Origin: Phaeobacter gallaeciensis DSM 26640
GTDB taxonomy: Bacteria; Pseudomonadota; Alphaproteobacteria; Rhodobacterales; Rhodobacteraceae
NCBI RefSeq assembly: GCF_000511385.1
Contig: NC_023137.1
Span: 937,001 to 1,001,000 of the forward strand
DNA length: 64,000 bases
Reading direction: 5' to 3'
Shown: positions 35,433 through 44,248 of the stretch, piece by piece
Numbering within the stretch: position 1 is the first letter of the stretch
How the letters are laid out: each line of letters begins with the position of its first letter
Made by a program: the position numbers and the translations under genes
The notes under the pieces: model-generated
The model's database searches: none
Told to the model about the DNA's origin: nothing
What the model saw: the letters and a program-made list of their open reading frames with translations, nothing else

Positions 35433-37139
35433 TTATGACGAAACCTGTTCTCGGAGGATGGACGCAGTGAGCGAGCACATCAGGTAGATACCGGAAAAGA
35501 TCAGGAATGCCAAAATCGTATTTTCAAATCGGCGGGGATAGGACGCTTCCTCACTTGGGACGGGTTCCACCGCTGTTGTCAGATAGCGCACCTGGCGGTT
35601 TGCCTCCATCCGGGTCTGCTCCACCTGCTGTAGCGCCGATTGCAGCATCATGTCACGGGTGGCCAGATCGGCCTGCGCCATCTGGATCTGCACCGTCAGA
35701 CTGGCGAGCGAGTTTTCGCCGGCCGAGGCGTCGATCATGCGATCATTCAACCGTTGAATGAGGCTGTTCAGCCGCGCGATGTCGGCGCGCGCGCCGTCTA
35801 CCTTGGCCTGATTGGGGCGGGCATTGTCCAGCAGGGCAGCCAGCTCCAGCTCCTTTTCCTGGCGCTGCAGTTCAAAGGTGCTGATCTGTGAGCGCAGCGA
35901 CATGATCACCCCCTCGGGGTCAAGCACCGTGCCGCGCTGTTGCAGCTTGACCAGCCGTTCCTGGGCATTGCGGCGTTTGTCCTCCGCCATCTCCAGCGCG
36001 GTCTCGGCATCGCCCACCTGATCGGAGCGTTTCTGCACGGATAGCTGGTTCACCTTTTCCTGCGCATAGCTGATCAGCTTTTGGGAAAACTCGGCCGAGA
36101 CCTGCGGGTCGGCGGCGGTGACCTCCATGCGGACAACGCCCTCCGTCGGATCATAGCCAATCTTCACGTTGCGCGAATAGGTCTTATAGGCTTCCTCATT
36201 GGTGGGGTTGTCTTCCAGCCGCTGGATCGGGTCGATCCACTCCTGCGTGAAATGGGATTTGAACCCGACCTCCCGGTCCAGCCGCAGCATCGCCTCCTTC
36301 GATTGCAGATAACTCTGTACCGCGATGGAATCCTGACTGGTCGCAAACTGCGTACCGCTCAGCAGCCCGCCAAGGCCACCGCCACTACCGGCGCTGTCGG
36401 CTTTGAGCACCAGAAACTCCGATTTCGCGGCATACATCGGCGTGGCAACGCCATAGAAATAGTAGCCGGTTAGGGCCGTTGGCAGCATCACGAAAAACGC
36501 TAGCCGCGCGCCGAGTAGCAAGAGTTTGCGACGGCGGCGACGGGCGATATCACGCTGAATTTGCTGAATTTCGCGGTTGCGCCGTTCTGCAGGGCTCATC
36601 TCCGTTGCGGGCAGTGATACCTTGTCGGACGGCACCGTCTGCGGCAGCTGCACGCTCCCCGGCGCCTGCGGCGCACCTGCGGGTTGGGCGGTGTTGGGCT
36701 GCACCACCAGCTCCAGCATATTGGCGCGCTGGAACGGGTCGATCCCCTTCAGCCGCAACTGACGCACAGCATCAAAATCGGAGGTGGCGGGCAGGTTGTT
36801 TTTCTGCGCGATGCGGCGGGCCAGCCGTAATTGGCGTCCCGTTAGCCCCTCCTTGCGGATCTCATCCAGATCGGTGGAGGGTTTACCGGTCTTTGCTTTT
36901 GGCGGCTCCTGAATGGAAATGGCTTCATCCGCAGGTGATGCCCCGACGCCGCCAAGCGTCCCAGAACCTGTTGCTCCGGCACGTGCCTCGCCTGCAGCTG
37001 CCGCCGATACCTCGGTTGGAGCCGCCTGGGGCGCGTCACCAGCGCTGGGCGGCGGTACGGGGCGTGCGGCCGCGGGCTGTGCGGCGGCGGCGCCACTGCG
37101 GCGGACCCGAAATTTCTTAGCCTTGGGTTTGGTAGTCAT
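35433..37139 (-). CDS. KpsE/BexC-like polysaccharide export inner-membrane protein
   Basis: A 568-residue polysaccharide co-polymerase/export protein. The first 200 residues are Ala/Pro-rich and probably cytoplasmic and disordered, unusual for KpsE (about 380 residues). Transmembrane helix 1 is about 205-230, a long periplasmic coiled coil spans 362-520, and a PVPSEEASYPRR motif precedes transmembrane helix 2 (541-562). In group 2/3 capsule export KpsE links the inner-membrane ABC transporter to the outer-membrane channel. ATG 37139 lies inside the upstream ATPase gene (23-base overlap), so the two are coupled. A longer upstream frame is just the overlapping ATPase region. Confidence 0.82.
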   Translation of the reverse strand: MTTKPKAKKFRVRRSGAAAAQPAAARPVPPPSAGDAPQAAPTEVSAAAAGEARAGATGSGTLGGVGASPADEAISIQEPPKAKTGKPSTDLDEIRKEGLTGRQLRLARRIAQKNNLPATSDFDAVRQLRLKGIDPFQRANMLELVVQPNTAQPAGAPQAPGSVQLPQTVPSDKVSLPATEMSPAERRNREIQQIQRDIARRRRRKLLLLGARLAFFVMLPTALTGYYFYGVATPMYAAKSEFLVLKADSAGSGGGLGGLLSGTQFATSQDSIAVQSYLQSKEAMLRLDREVGFKSHFTQEWIDPIQRLEDNPTNEEAYKTYSRNVKIGYDPTEGVVRMEVTAADPQVSAEFSQKLISYAQEKVNQLSVQKRSDQVGDAETALEMAEDKRRNAQERLVKLQQRGTVLDPEGVIMSLRSQISTFELQRQEKELELAALLDNARPNQAKVDGARADIARLNSLIQRLNDRMIDASAGENSLASLTVQIQMAQADLATRDMMLQSALQQVEQTRMEANRQVRYLTTAVEPVPSEEASYPRRFENTILAFLIFSGIYLMCSLTASILREQVSS

Positions 37140-37776
37140 AGAGCTGTTTCGCTTCTTCCAAGGTTTCAAACATATGCAACTGGCCATCCACCAGAACAGC
37201 CGCAGAACGAACAAATTTCTCCAGCGTCTTGGGCTGGTGCGACACCATGATAATGGTGGTGGTTTCAAGCCGCTCCTGAAGGATGGAACCGGCCTTTTTG
37301 TTGAACTCCACATCGGTGGTGCTGGGCATCCCCTCGTCGATGAGGAAGATATCAAAATCCAGCGCCAGCATCAGCGCAAAACTGAACCGGGCCCGCATAC
37401 CGGAGGAATAGGTGCCGACAGGTTGGTCAAAATATTCCCCCAAGCCGCAGAGCCAGCGACAATAGGCTTCGACGTAATCAGGATCCAGCCCGTAGAGATT
37501 GGCGATATAGCGGGCATTGGCCATCGCCGAGAGACGATTGATGACCCCGCCCATAAACCCCAGTGGAAACGAGATCCGGCAGCCACGGCGAATTTCGCCC
37601 TCATCGGGTTTTTCCAGCCCGGCCATCATGTTGATGAGGGTGGTTTTGCCGGTGCCATTGGGGGCCAGCACCCCCATCGATTTGCCGAGGTCAACGCGAA
37701 AGGACACCCGGTCAAGGATCACCTTGCGCTGGGTGCCGGTCCAGAAGGACTTGCTCACGTTTTCAAACTCAAGCAT
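37117..37776 (-). CDS. KpsT-like polysaccharide ABC transporter ATPase
   Basis: A 219-residue ATP-binding subunit. The Walker A is APNGTGKTT (Ala replacing the usual first Gly), the signature is YSSGMRARFSFALML and the Walker B is FDIFLIDEGM. These are typical of KpsT/BexA capsule exporters. The H-loop is in MVSHQPKTLEKF. Its 3' end overlaps the KpsE-like gene. The matching permease KpsM is not upstream; the preceding 280 bases are non-coding and the next gene is on the other strand. The ABC-2 permease at about 42.4 kb is of a different type, so the KpsM partner must lie elsewhere in the genome. Confidence 0.85.
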   Translation of the reverse strand: MLEFENVSKSFWTGTQRKVILDRVSFRVDLGKSMGVLAPNGTGKTTLINMMAGLEKPDEGEIRRGCRISFPLGFMGGVINRLSAMANARYIANLYGLDPDYVEAYCRWLCGLGEYFDQPVGTYSSGMRARFSFALMLALDFDIFLIDEGMPSTTDVEFNKKAGSILQERLETTTIIMVSHQPKTLEKFVRSAAVLVDGQLHMFETLEEAKQLYDYQTQG

Positions 37777-37898
37777 CGCGTGTTCCGGTGCTGCTCTCGG
37801 CCCCGTTCAGGGGCCTCTGGTCCTCATGATGCGCCAGGCGGATCCCGGCGGCCTTATGCCTGCACTAACAGATTTGTGTTAACGATATAGGCTGCTAT

Positions 37899-37918
37899 TT
37901 GGACCATATTATGTCCAA
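37899..37918. repeat. inverted repeat in the kpsT upstream region
   Basis: TTGGAC 37899-37904 and GTCCAA 37913-37918 flank CATATTAT in an AT-rich stretch about 125 bases before the KpsT-like start. It is a candidate operator or promoter-associated dyad. Confidence 0.35.
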
Positions 37919-38055
37919 TTGTTACGGGATTTATCAACGCTCCGTTAACCAGATGACGCGGCTTTGATCACGTGGCGGCGTTCTCGCGGGCTGCGTAGCA
38001 GGTGAATGGACAGGGTGCCATGAGGCTGCGAACGGGCAGATAACAGGGGGCAGAG

Positions 38056-38649
38056 ATGACCACAACCGAGGATCTGAGGCAGGAGATTCGTGCCTGTCGG
38101 CTATGTACGGACCGGTTTGCCGCAACCGTGACCCGACACAGCCCGCGTCCGGTTGTGTGGTTTGACGGTGCCGCGCGTATCCTGATCGCCGGTCAGGCAC
38201 CGGGCGCGCGTGTTCACAACAGCGGTCGTCCTTTCACGGATCCGTCCGGGGATCGCCTGCGTGAGTGGCTGGGCCTGAGTGAGGCACAATTCTATAACCA
38301 GTCTCTGGTGGCGATTGTACCTATGGCGTTTTGTTTTCCGGGATACTCCGCGCGGAAGGCGGATCTGCCGCCCCCTGCGATCTGTCGTACCACCTGGCAT
38401 GACCGGGTGATGACCACTTTACCCAACATTGGCCTGCGCGTGCTGGTTGGCGGTTATGCCCATAGCTATCATCTGGGCGGCAAACAGTCGGTGCAGGCAC
38501 GGGTTGAGGGCTGGCGGGACCACGCGCCGCACGAGTTTCCCTTGCCACATCCGTCCTGGCGCAATACCGCATGGCTGAAACGCAATCCCTGGTTCGAGAC
38601 CGATCTGCTGCCGGTCCTGCGCGCCCGGGTTCAGGAGCTGATACCATGA
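38056..38649 (+). CDS. uracil-DNA glycosylase family protein
   Basis: A 197-residue member of the uracil-DNA glycosylase superfamily, which removes uracil or related damage from DNA. The start has a CRLC cysteine pair, as in the iron-sulfur family 4 enzymes. ILIAGQAPGARVHNSGRPF is the water-activating motif A (family 4 usually has GQAPGxxE). The C-terminal LPHPSWRN is the DNA-intercalation motif B with the conserved His. Additional cysteines near 96 and 112 could complete a cluster. The catalytic acid at motif A is not obvious, so specificity is uncertain. The stop overlaps the next start (ATGA). Confidence 0.82.
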   Translation: MTTTEDLRQEIRACRLCTDRFAATVTRHSPRPVVWFDGAARILIAGQAPGARVHNSGRPFTDPSGDRLREWLGLSEAQFYNQSLVAIVPMAFCFPGYSARKADLPPPAICRTTWHDRVMTTLPNIGLRVLVGGYAHSYHLGGKQSVQARVEGWRDHAPHEFPLPHPSWRNTAWLKRNPWFETDLLPVLRARVQELIP

Positions 38650-39443
38650 CTGACGCCACCCCTCTGGATCATAGCCACGCCGCAATGCTGGCAGCGCCCC
38701 AGGACGACGCGGCCCGCCTGCGGTTCTACGAGCGGCTGGCGGATAGCGAGTTATTCCTGCTACTGACCAAAGAACCCGAGGGCGACAGCATTGCGCCGGA
38801 GCTGTTTGAGACCTCCGATGGCACCTTTGCGCTGGTGTTTGATCGCGAGGACCGGCTGGCTGAGTTCGCCGGGCGCATCGTTCCTTATGCCGCTTTGTCG
38901 GGTCGAGTCGTGGTGCAGATGCTGGCGGGGCAGGGGGCAGGAGCCAAAATTGGCCTTGGTGTTAACCTTGATGTGGCGCCGTCCGCGATCCTGATCCCGG
39001 CTGAGGCCGTGGCTTGGCTGCATGGAACCCTCGGCCAGACCCCGGCAGAGGTCGATGCCGAGATCGAGGCGATCACCGCGCCCAAGGGCCTGCCGGAGAT
39101 GCTGATCACAGCGCTGGATACCAAACTGGCGACGGCTGTGGGGCTGGCACAATCGGCCTATCTGGTAGGGCTGCACTACCGTGGCGGCGGGCAGGGCCAT
39201 CTCCTCGGTTTTGTCGATGCCAAGGAGGCCGCGCAATCTGCATTGGCCAAGGCGGTGGGCGAGGCGCTGACCTTCTCCGGGGTTGAGGCAGGCGCGCTGG
39301 ATGTCGGCTTTTTTTCCAGCAGCGATGCGATGGCGGCGCGGCTGGCGCAGGCCGGTCTGCGGTTCGATCTGCCGCAACCGGCGGAGCCGGCGCTGCCTTC
39401 GGCCCCCGGGCGCGACCCCGAAAACCCGCCCCGGCTCAGCTAA
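38646..39443 (+). CDS. SseB family protein
   Basis: A 265-residue protein similar to the SseB family: an N-terminal domain with RFYERLADSELFLLLTKEPEGD and FALVFDREDRLAEFAG, and a second half with GLHYRGGGQGHLLGFVD. Function unknown; in other bacteria these proteins have been linked to serine sensitivity or stress. The ATG at 38646 overlaps the glycosylase stop, so the genes are coupled. It ends in a proline-rich tail. No signal peptide or membrane helix, so it is cytoplasmic. Confidence 0.8.
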   Translation: MTDATPLDHSHAAMLAAPQDDAARLRFYERLADSELFLLLTKEPEGDSIAPELFETSDGTFALVFDREDRLAEFAGRIVPYAALSGRVVVQMLAGQGAGAKIGLGVNLDVAPSAILIPAEAVAWLHGTLGQTPAEVDAEIEAITAPKGLPEMLITALDTKLATAVGLAQSAYLVGLHYRGGGQGHLLGFVDAKEAAQSALAKAVGEALTFSGVEAGALDVGFFSSSDAMAARLAQAGLRFDLPQPAEPALPSAPGRDPENPPRLS

Positions 39444-39459
39444 GGCGGCGGGTCCCAAA

Positions 39460-39494
39460 CAGAAACATCGCGGCCCTGTTCGGGGCCGCGATGT
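39460..39494 (-). terminator. terminator hairpin between sseB-like and yghU genes
   Basis: ACATCGCGGCCC 39465-39476 and GGGCCGCGATGT 39483-39494 form a twelve-base-pair stem. The T-rich tail is on the minus-strand side, so it mainly serves yghU. Confidence 0.7.
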
Positions 39495-39541
39495 CTGGTG
39501 CCTTCAGCCGTGGTGACAGGCAGGACAGGCCTCGCCTGTGG

Positions 39542-40423
39542 TCAGCTGTTGGCCTCTGCCGGTTCCAGCTTGTCCTGTGTCTTGGTCTCAAAATCGGACG
39601 CATCGTGGCGCTCGCGCAGCTGGGTGTGCAGCTCGCCAAAGGCCCGGTTCACCATCCGCCCACGCGATACCGCAGGGCGCGCGTCGATCTCCTTGGCCCA
39701 ACGCAGCAGATGAGTGTAGCTCTCCACATCCAGGAACTCTGCCGCGTCATAAAGACGACCCAGCACCAGCTGGCCATACCAGGCCCAGATCGCCATATCG
39801 GCGATGGAGTACTCCTCACCAGCGATATAGCGGTTATCGGCCAGCTGCCGGTCGAGCACATCCAATTGGCGTTTGGCTTCCATCGAGAAGCGATTGATCG
39901 GGTATTCGTATTTCTCCGGCGCATAGGCGTAGAAATGGCCAAAGCCACCGCCGAGATAGGGCGCGCTGCCCATCTGCCAGAACAGCCAGCTCATCACTTC
40001 GGTGCGCGCGGCACCGTCCTTGGGCAGGAAGGCGTCGAATTTCTCCGCCAGATGCACCAGGATTGAGCCGGATTCAAACACCCGCACCGGCGCATCGCCG
40101 CTGCGGTCCATCAATGCCGGAATCTTGGAGTTGGGATTGACCTCGACAAAGCCGGATCCGAACTGGTCGCCTTCGCCGATATTGATCAGCCAGGCGTCAT
40201 ATTCCGCGCCACTATGGCCCGCGGCCAGCAGCTCCTCAAGCATCACCGTGACCTTTACCCCGTTGGGTGTGGCCAGCGAATAGAGCTGATAGGGATGTTC
40301 TCCCACCGGCAGCTCTTTGTCATGGGTGGCCCCGGCAATGGGACGGTTGATCGAGGCAAAGCGGCCACCGCTCTCCTGTTCCCAGGTCCAGACTTTCGGC
40401 GGGGTGTAAGTTGTGTCACTCAT
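39542..40423 (-). CDS. yghU: glutathione S-transferase-like disulfide-bond oxidoreductase
   Basis: A 293-residue protein matching YghU/YfcG-type glutathione-dependent disulfide oxidoreductases. The N-terminal extension YTPPKVWTWEQESGGRFASINRPIAG precedes the thioredoxin fold, and FGSGFVEVNPNSKIPALMDR is the glutathione-binding region with the cis-proline. The helical C-terminal domain contains GEEYSIADMAIWAWYG. E. coli YghU has 288 residues. Such enzymes keep thiols reduced in the cytoplasm. An ATG follows a GTTTTAAAAC palindrome at 40435-40444 in its upstream region. Confidence 0.9.
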   Translation of the reverse strand: MSDTTYTPPKVWTWEQESGGRFASINRPIAGATHDKELPVGEHPYQLYSLATPNGVKVTVMLEELLAAGHSGAEYDAWLINIGEGDQFGSGFVEVNPNSKIPALMDRSGDAPVRVFESGSILVHLAEKFDAFLPKDGAARTEVMSWLFWQMGSAPYLGGGFGHFYAYAPEKYEYPINRFSMEAKRQLDVLDRQLADNRYIAGEEYSIADMAIWAWYGQLVLGRLYDAAEFLDVESYTHLLRWAKEIDARPAVSRGRMVNRAFGELHTQLRERHDASDFETKTQDKLEPAEANS

Positions 40424-40815
40424 CTGTTGGCCTTGTTTTAAAACGGTTTTTGAATGTGTCAGGCGATCATGTTACGCCGCTCCGATGCAAGGGGCGACGC
40501 GGCATTGTGCAAAACATAAGCAGGTCGCGCAAAATTCCAATGACTGGAAGGTCTGCCGCCTACACTTTTTGTTGACCACCCCCGGGCACAGTGGGCGGCG
40601 TGGACGTCCTGACACCATGGAAGATATCTCCACCCAGAACCAGCCTGTAACAAAACCTGCGCCTCCGATCACGCAGGCTCCGTATCGGACACAGGGGCGT
40701 GAGCCCCCCTTCGCATCGGGGCGGATCTGAATATTGTCTAGTCACATCGGCCACCGCGGTCGGCCTTCAGCTTCTGCCGGGTGCACGCCATCCGGGCCCT
40801 TGAAAAGGATTTATT
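40424..40815. other. 390-base intergenic region between divergent yghU and YHS genes
   Basis: It contains a perfect ten-base palindrome, GTTTTAAAAC at 40435-40444, next to yghU. There is also a 37-codon open frame (40617-40730) whose proline-rich translation I do not trust. Otherwise I see no gene, RNA or clear promoter pair. Confidence 0.4.
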
Positions 40816-41334
40816 ATGAAAAGCGTTCTCTTTGCCGCCCTTGCTGCTGCCTCCTTCGGTCTGCCTGCCTTTGCCGGGGATCAATATATTGACAGCACCG
40901 GTTTTGCCGTTTCCGGCTATGACGTGGTGGCCTACCGCGATCTGGCGCAGAACCCCGTTGGCAGTGCCCAACCCGCAGCGGTCCCGGGCAATGCGGCCTA
41001 TACGGCAGAACACAACGGCGCTACCTTCGCCTTCTCCAGTGCGGAGAACCGCGACAAGTTTGCTGCCAACCCTGACTTTTACGCGCCGCAATATGACGGC
41101 CACTGCGCCTATGGCGTCTCCAAGGGCGGTAAGGTTCCGGGCAATCCAAACCTGTGGCGCATTGTGGATGACAAGCTGTACCTCAACATCACCAAAAACG
41201 TTGTTGGCTTCTGGGAAGAGGATATTCCCGGCAATATCGACCTCGCTCAGGGCAACTGGCCCGAGATTGAACCGGCGGATGCCTCCAAGAATGTGATCCC
41301 GAACTTCACATCCTCCGCCCCGGAACAGGGCTGA
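40816..41334 (+). CDS. secreted YHS domain protein
   Basis: A 172-residue protein with a signal peptide (about 1-20, ending PAFAG). The YHS-like core follows: GFAVSGYDVVAYRDL, then ATFAFSSAENRDKFAANPDFYAPQYDGHCAYGVSKG. The single Cys at GHCAYG and the conserved Tyr-Asp positions are family features; YHS domains often bind copper or haem in other settings, but no activity is shown for this type. ATG 40816 follows AAAAGGATTTATT. It is monocistronic with a strong terminator downstream. Periplasmic location is likely. Confidence 0.83.
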   Translation: MKSVLFAALAAASFGLPAFAGDQYIDSTGFAVSGYDVVAYRDLAQNPVGSAQPAAVPGNAAYTAEHNGATFAFSSAENRDKFAANPDFYAPQYDGHCAYGVSKGGKVPGNPNLWRIVDDKLYLNITKNVVGFWEEDIPGNIDLAQGNWPEIEPADASKNVIPNFTSSAPEQG

Positions 41335-41403
41335 TCCTGGCGATCCGTTAAGGAGAGGGCAGGGCTTATGTCCTGCATCCTCCCCAAACGGCAGCACCCA
41401 AAG

Positions 41404-41439
41404 AAAACAGCGCCCCGAAGCAATCCGAGGCGCTGTTTT
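41404..41439. terminator. bidirectional terminator between YHS gene and gcrA
   Basis: AAAACAGCGCC 41404-41414 and GGCGCTGTTTT 41429-41439 are perfect complements, with A-run and T-run ends serving both convergent genes. Confidence 0.82.
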
Positions 41440-41488
41440 GATCTTCAAGCGATGGCCACCTTTCGCAAGGTCGAGGCCAACCTGTAGC

Positions 41489-42097
41489 TTACCGTTTGCG
41501 GTCGCGGCGTGCGCTCATCGGCTGGAACGCCACGCCCACATGGGCTTCGCAATAGGGTTTGCCTTGCTGAACCGGCAGGCCACAGAACCAGAAATCCTCA
41601 GTCGCGGGATCACCCACGGGCCATTTGCAGGTCCGCTCGGTCAGTTCCATCAGGCCCAGCTTCTTGGCCTTTTTCTCGATCTCATTGACCTTGGCCAGCG
41701 CTTCTGGGCTAATTTCATTCGCCGAGGGCTGCGGCGGCAGCGGCTGGCCGGCCGGAATGATCTGGCGGCGTGCAGGCGTGGCCGGGCGCCCTTCGGCAGA
41801 GGCCGCAGGCTCAGGCGTCACCGGGCGGGCCGGTTCGGTCTTTGGCTGCGGCTTGGGTTTGGCCGGTGCGGCCGCAGCTGCAGCGGGCGCCGGTTTTGGC
41901 GCGGTGGCGGGTTTTTCCTTTGGCTCGGCGGCGGGTTTGGCCGTACCGCTGTTGCGGTTGGACAGTCCCAGGCGATGCACCTTGCCAATCACGGCGTTGC
42001 GGGTCACGCCGCCCAGTTCCTTGGCGATCTGGCTTGCAGATTGCCCTTCGCCCCACATTTTCTTGAGCAGTTCGACGCGCTCGTCTGTCCAGGACAT
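41489..42097 (-). CDS. gcrA: GcrA family cell cycle regulator
   Basis: A 202-residue alphaproteobacterial cell-cycle transcription factor. The N-terminal homeodomain-like part begins MSWTDERVELLKKMWGEGQS and continues through TRNAVIGKVHRLGLSNR. A long Ala/Pro/Lys linker (about 48-120) follows. The C-terminal module has Cys and His residues in CKWPVGDP, FWFCGLP and PYCEAHVGVAF, the sigma-70-binding SID region. GcrA acts with sigma-70 at promoters carrying CcrM-methylated GANTC sites. ATG 42097 has GGAAAGG upstream; longer frames add unrelated residues. Confidence 0.93.
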   Translation of the reverse strand: MSWTDERVELLKKMWGEGQSASQIAKELGGVTRNAVIGKVHRLGLSNRNSGTAKPAAEPKEKPATAPKPAPAAAAAAPAKPKPQPKTEPARPVTPEPAASAEGRPATPARRQIIPAGQPLPPQPSANEISPEALAKVNEIEKKAKKLGLMELTERTCKWPVGDPATEDFWFCGLPVQQGKPYCEAHVGVAFQPMSARRDRKR

Positions 42098-42413
42098 CTG
42101 TTGCCTTTCCAAGCTAAAAGCGGCCCCAGATCCTGCGGCCGCCATCGAATTCCGTAACAAGCCCCTATTCTAATCACTGCGCCCCGAGTTACAAGAGCGT
42201 CTTACGCCTCAGGGTCTGCTCTCTTGGTCCTTATTGGCCGCTGCGAGCCTTTGGCAGAGGCGCTTTGGGCGTGAAAGCCGCTTGCCCCGGCAGGGTGGGC
42301 ATGGTTTGACGCAGAAGATCGACGGATGAGGAAGACCTGGGGCCGTCACCGATCGGCGTGCCCACAAGATTGGCCCGCAGATCGTCCCCGAAAGATAAGC
42401 AAAGAGGCGCGAC

Positions 42414-43250
42414 ATGGCACAGCACATCCCAGAGCAGACAGCACCAGCGACACCGGCCATCGCCCTTGGAGAGCGGCGCTTCGGGCGGATGAACTGGCTG
42501 GGGCTGCGCACGTTGGCCCGGCGGGAAATCACCCGGTTCCTGGTGGTCTGGACCCAGACTCTGATGGCGCCAATGGTCACTGCTGCCCTGTTCCTGATGA
42601 TCTTCAATATCGCCATTGGCCCGGGGCGGGGCGATGTCATGGGCGTGCCTTTCATCGAATTTCTGGCCCCCGGTATCATGATGATGACGGTGATCCAGAA
42701 TGCTTTTGCCAATACGTCATCGTCGATTGTGATCACCAAGGTGCAGGGCAATATCGTTGACACGCTGATGCCACCGCTATCGGGGTTTGAAATCCTGCTC
42801 GGCTATCTGGCCGGGGCTGTGGCGCGCGGGGTTCTCGTGGCGCTTGGCATTGGTAGCGGGTTGATGCTGGTTCTGGGCGTGGTGCCGGAACATCCGTTGG
42901 TGGCGCTGCTGTTTGTGGTGCTTGGGGCGCTGTTTCTGGGCGGGCTTGGCATCGTCGCTGGCGTCTTTGCCGAGAAATTCGACCAGATGGCGGCAATCAC
43001 CAACTTCATCGTGACCCCGCTCGCCTTTCTCTCAGGCACCTTCTATTCGGTGGAGGCGCTGCCGCCCGTGCTGCGGCTGCTCTCACATCTCAACCCGGTG
43101 TTCTATCTGATCGACGGGGTGCGATTCGGGGTGATCGGTACCTCTGACAGCTCCCCTCTGCTCGGATTGCTGGTTTGCAGCCTGTCCAGTGCGGCCATCG
43201 GGACATTGGCTTGGCTGATGCTGCGCAGCGGTTACCGGCTGAAGTCCTGA
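42414..43250 (+). CDS. ABC-2 type transporter permease
   Basis: A 278-residue membrane protein with six predicted helices of the ABC-2 (YadH/NodJ-like) class. The N-terminal amphipathic part is LGLRTLARREITRFLVVWTQ, the conserved FIEFLAPGIMMMTVIQNAFANTSSSI follows, and LSGTFYSVEALPPVLRLLSHLNP is the terminal signature. The cognate ATPase is not adjacent, so it must pair with one encoded elsewhere. The substrate could be a lipid, polysaccharide or drug. GAGGCGCGAC precedes the ATG. Its last 19 bases overlap the end of the opposite-strand DMT gene. Confidence 0.87.
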   Translation: MAQHIPEQTAPATPAIALGERRFGRMNWLGLRTLARREITRFLVVWTQTLMAPMVTAALFLMIFNIAIGPGRGDVMGVPFIEFLAPGIMMMTVIQNAFANTSSSIVITKVQGNIVDTLMPPLSGFEILLGYLAGAVARGVLVALGIGSGLMLVLGVVPEHPLVALLFVVLGALFLGGLGIVAGVFAEKFDQMAAITNFIVTPLAFLSGTFYSVEALPPVLRLLSHLNPVFYLIDGVRFGVIGTSDSSPLLGLLVCSLSSAAIGTLAWLMLRSGYRLKS

Positions 43251-44161
43251 TCCGCCTGCGCGCCCGGATCCACATGCAGGGTCGGCACCCGCTGTCGCCC
43301 CTCACGCCAGGCCAATAAAGCCGCGCCCGCGAGGATAATCACCGCGCCTAGTACGGTGATCGCGTCTGGCGCCTCGGCAAAGATGGCAAAATCATAAAGG
43401 GCGGCGAAAATCAGCGTGGCATAGCTGAAAGGCGCCACAAAAGACGCATCCGCCCGCGCCATCCCATTGATGAAACAGCCCTGCGCACAGGCCATCATGG
43501 CTCCCAGTATCGCCATCAACCCCCATTGCTCCGCAGTGGGTTGCTGCCAGACCGCAATCACCGCAGTGCAGGCGATCAGTGTGCCCAGCAGATTGTTGAG
43601 CCACAGGATCTGTAGTGGCCTCTCACGCCCAGCTAGCCGTTTGATAAAGATCAGCTCCAGCCCCATCACCGCAGCCGCCGCCAGCGCCAGCAGGCTTGCG
43701 GGCTGAAAACTCGCAGGGGTGGGCCGCAGCAGGATCATCGCCCCGATAAGCGCAATCACCGCCGCCGCCCAGCGCCAGGGGCCAACCCGCTCGCCAAGCA
43801 GAGGGATCGCCAGAAGCATCCCGAATACCGGGTTCAGAAAGGTGATCGCGGTGGCATCGGCCAGCGGAATATAAGCAACCGAGGCAAACATCAGCGTCAC
43901 CCCCATCCAGCCAAAGCTGGTGCGCCCGATATGCAGCCCCCAATGGGGCCGCACAAAGGTGGGTCGTCGCAGTCCGACAATCACGCTGATCGCCAGAAAC
44001 GCAAAGGTAAAGCGCCCGAAACTGATCTGCAGCGGATGGAGGGGTGCGCCCATGGCATCAGTGCCAAGCGCTTTGGCCACCAGCGTGGTGCCTGCGATGA
44101 ATACCGTGGCGAGCAGGATCAGCGCAGCGGCGAGGGCGGGGTTCTGACGGGTGTTGATCAT
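43232..44161 (-). CDS. DMT superfamily (EamA) transporter
   Basis: A 309-residue protein with two EamA repeats of five helices each, for example AALILLATVFIAGTTLVAKAL and then TFLNPVFGMLLAIPLLGERVG in the first half, and FSYATLIFAALYDFAIFAEAPD in the second. Family members export amino acids, metabolites or riboflavin-like compounds; the substrate here is unknown. ATG 44161 (MINTRQNPAL) is chosen because the 35 residues upstream are unlike a membrane protein start. It is convergent with and overlaps the ABC-2 permease. Confidence 0.85.
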   Translation of the reverse strand: MINTRQNPALAAALILLATVFIAGTTLVAKALGTDAMGAPLHPLQISFGRFTFAFLAISVIVGLRRPTFVRPHWGLHIGRTSFGWMGVTLMFASVAYIPLADATAITFLNPVFGMLLAIPLLGERVGPWRWAAAVIALIGAMILLRPTPASFQPASLLALAAAAVMGLELIFIKRLAGRERPLQILWLNNLLGTLIACTAVIAVWQQPTAEQWGLMAILGAMMACAQGCFINGMARADASFVAPFSYATLIFAALYDFAIFAEAPDAITVLGAVIILAGAALLAWREGRQRVPTLHVDPGAQADQDFSR

Positions 44162-44248
44162 GCTGTCAGCACTGCCCGTTGCTGCCACCAAAAGCAAGCC
44201 ACCAGAGGGGGGCGCCGTGATTGAGCTGGCAGCCCGTCGGGTGACTGC

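Noticed and set aside
40617..40730. 37-codon proline-rich frame upstream of the YHS gene
   Set aside because: No ribosome binding site and no structured or conserved-looking sequence; too short to support on composition alone.
41438..42157. Plus-strand frames opposite gcrA
   Set aside because: They mirror the repetitive Ala/Pro linker of GcrA and have no independent start signal or family match.
42414..43250. The ABC-2 permease as the missing KpsM partner of the KpsT-like ATPase
   Set aside because: Its signature regions fit the YadH/NodJ class, it is 5 kb away on the other strand, and several unrelated genes intervene.
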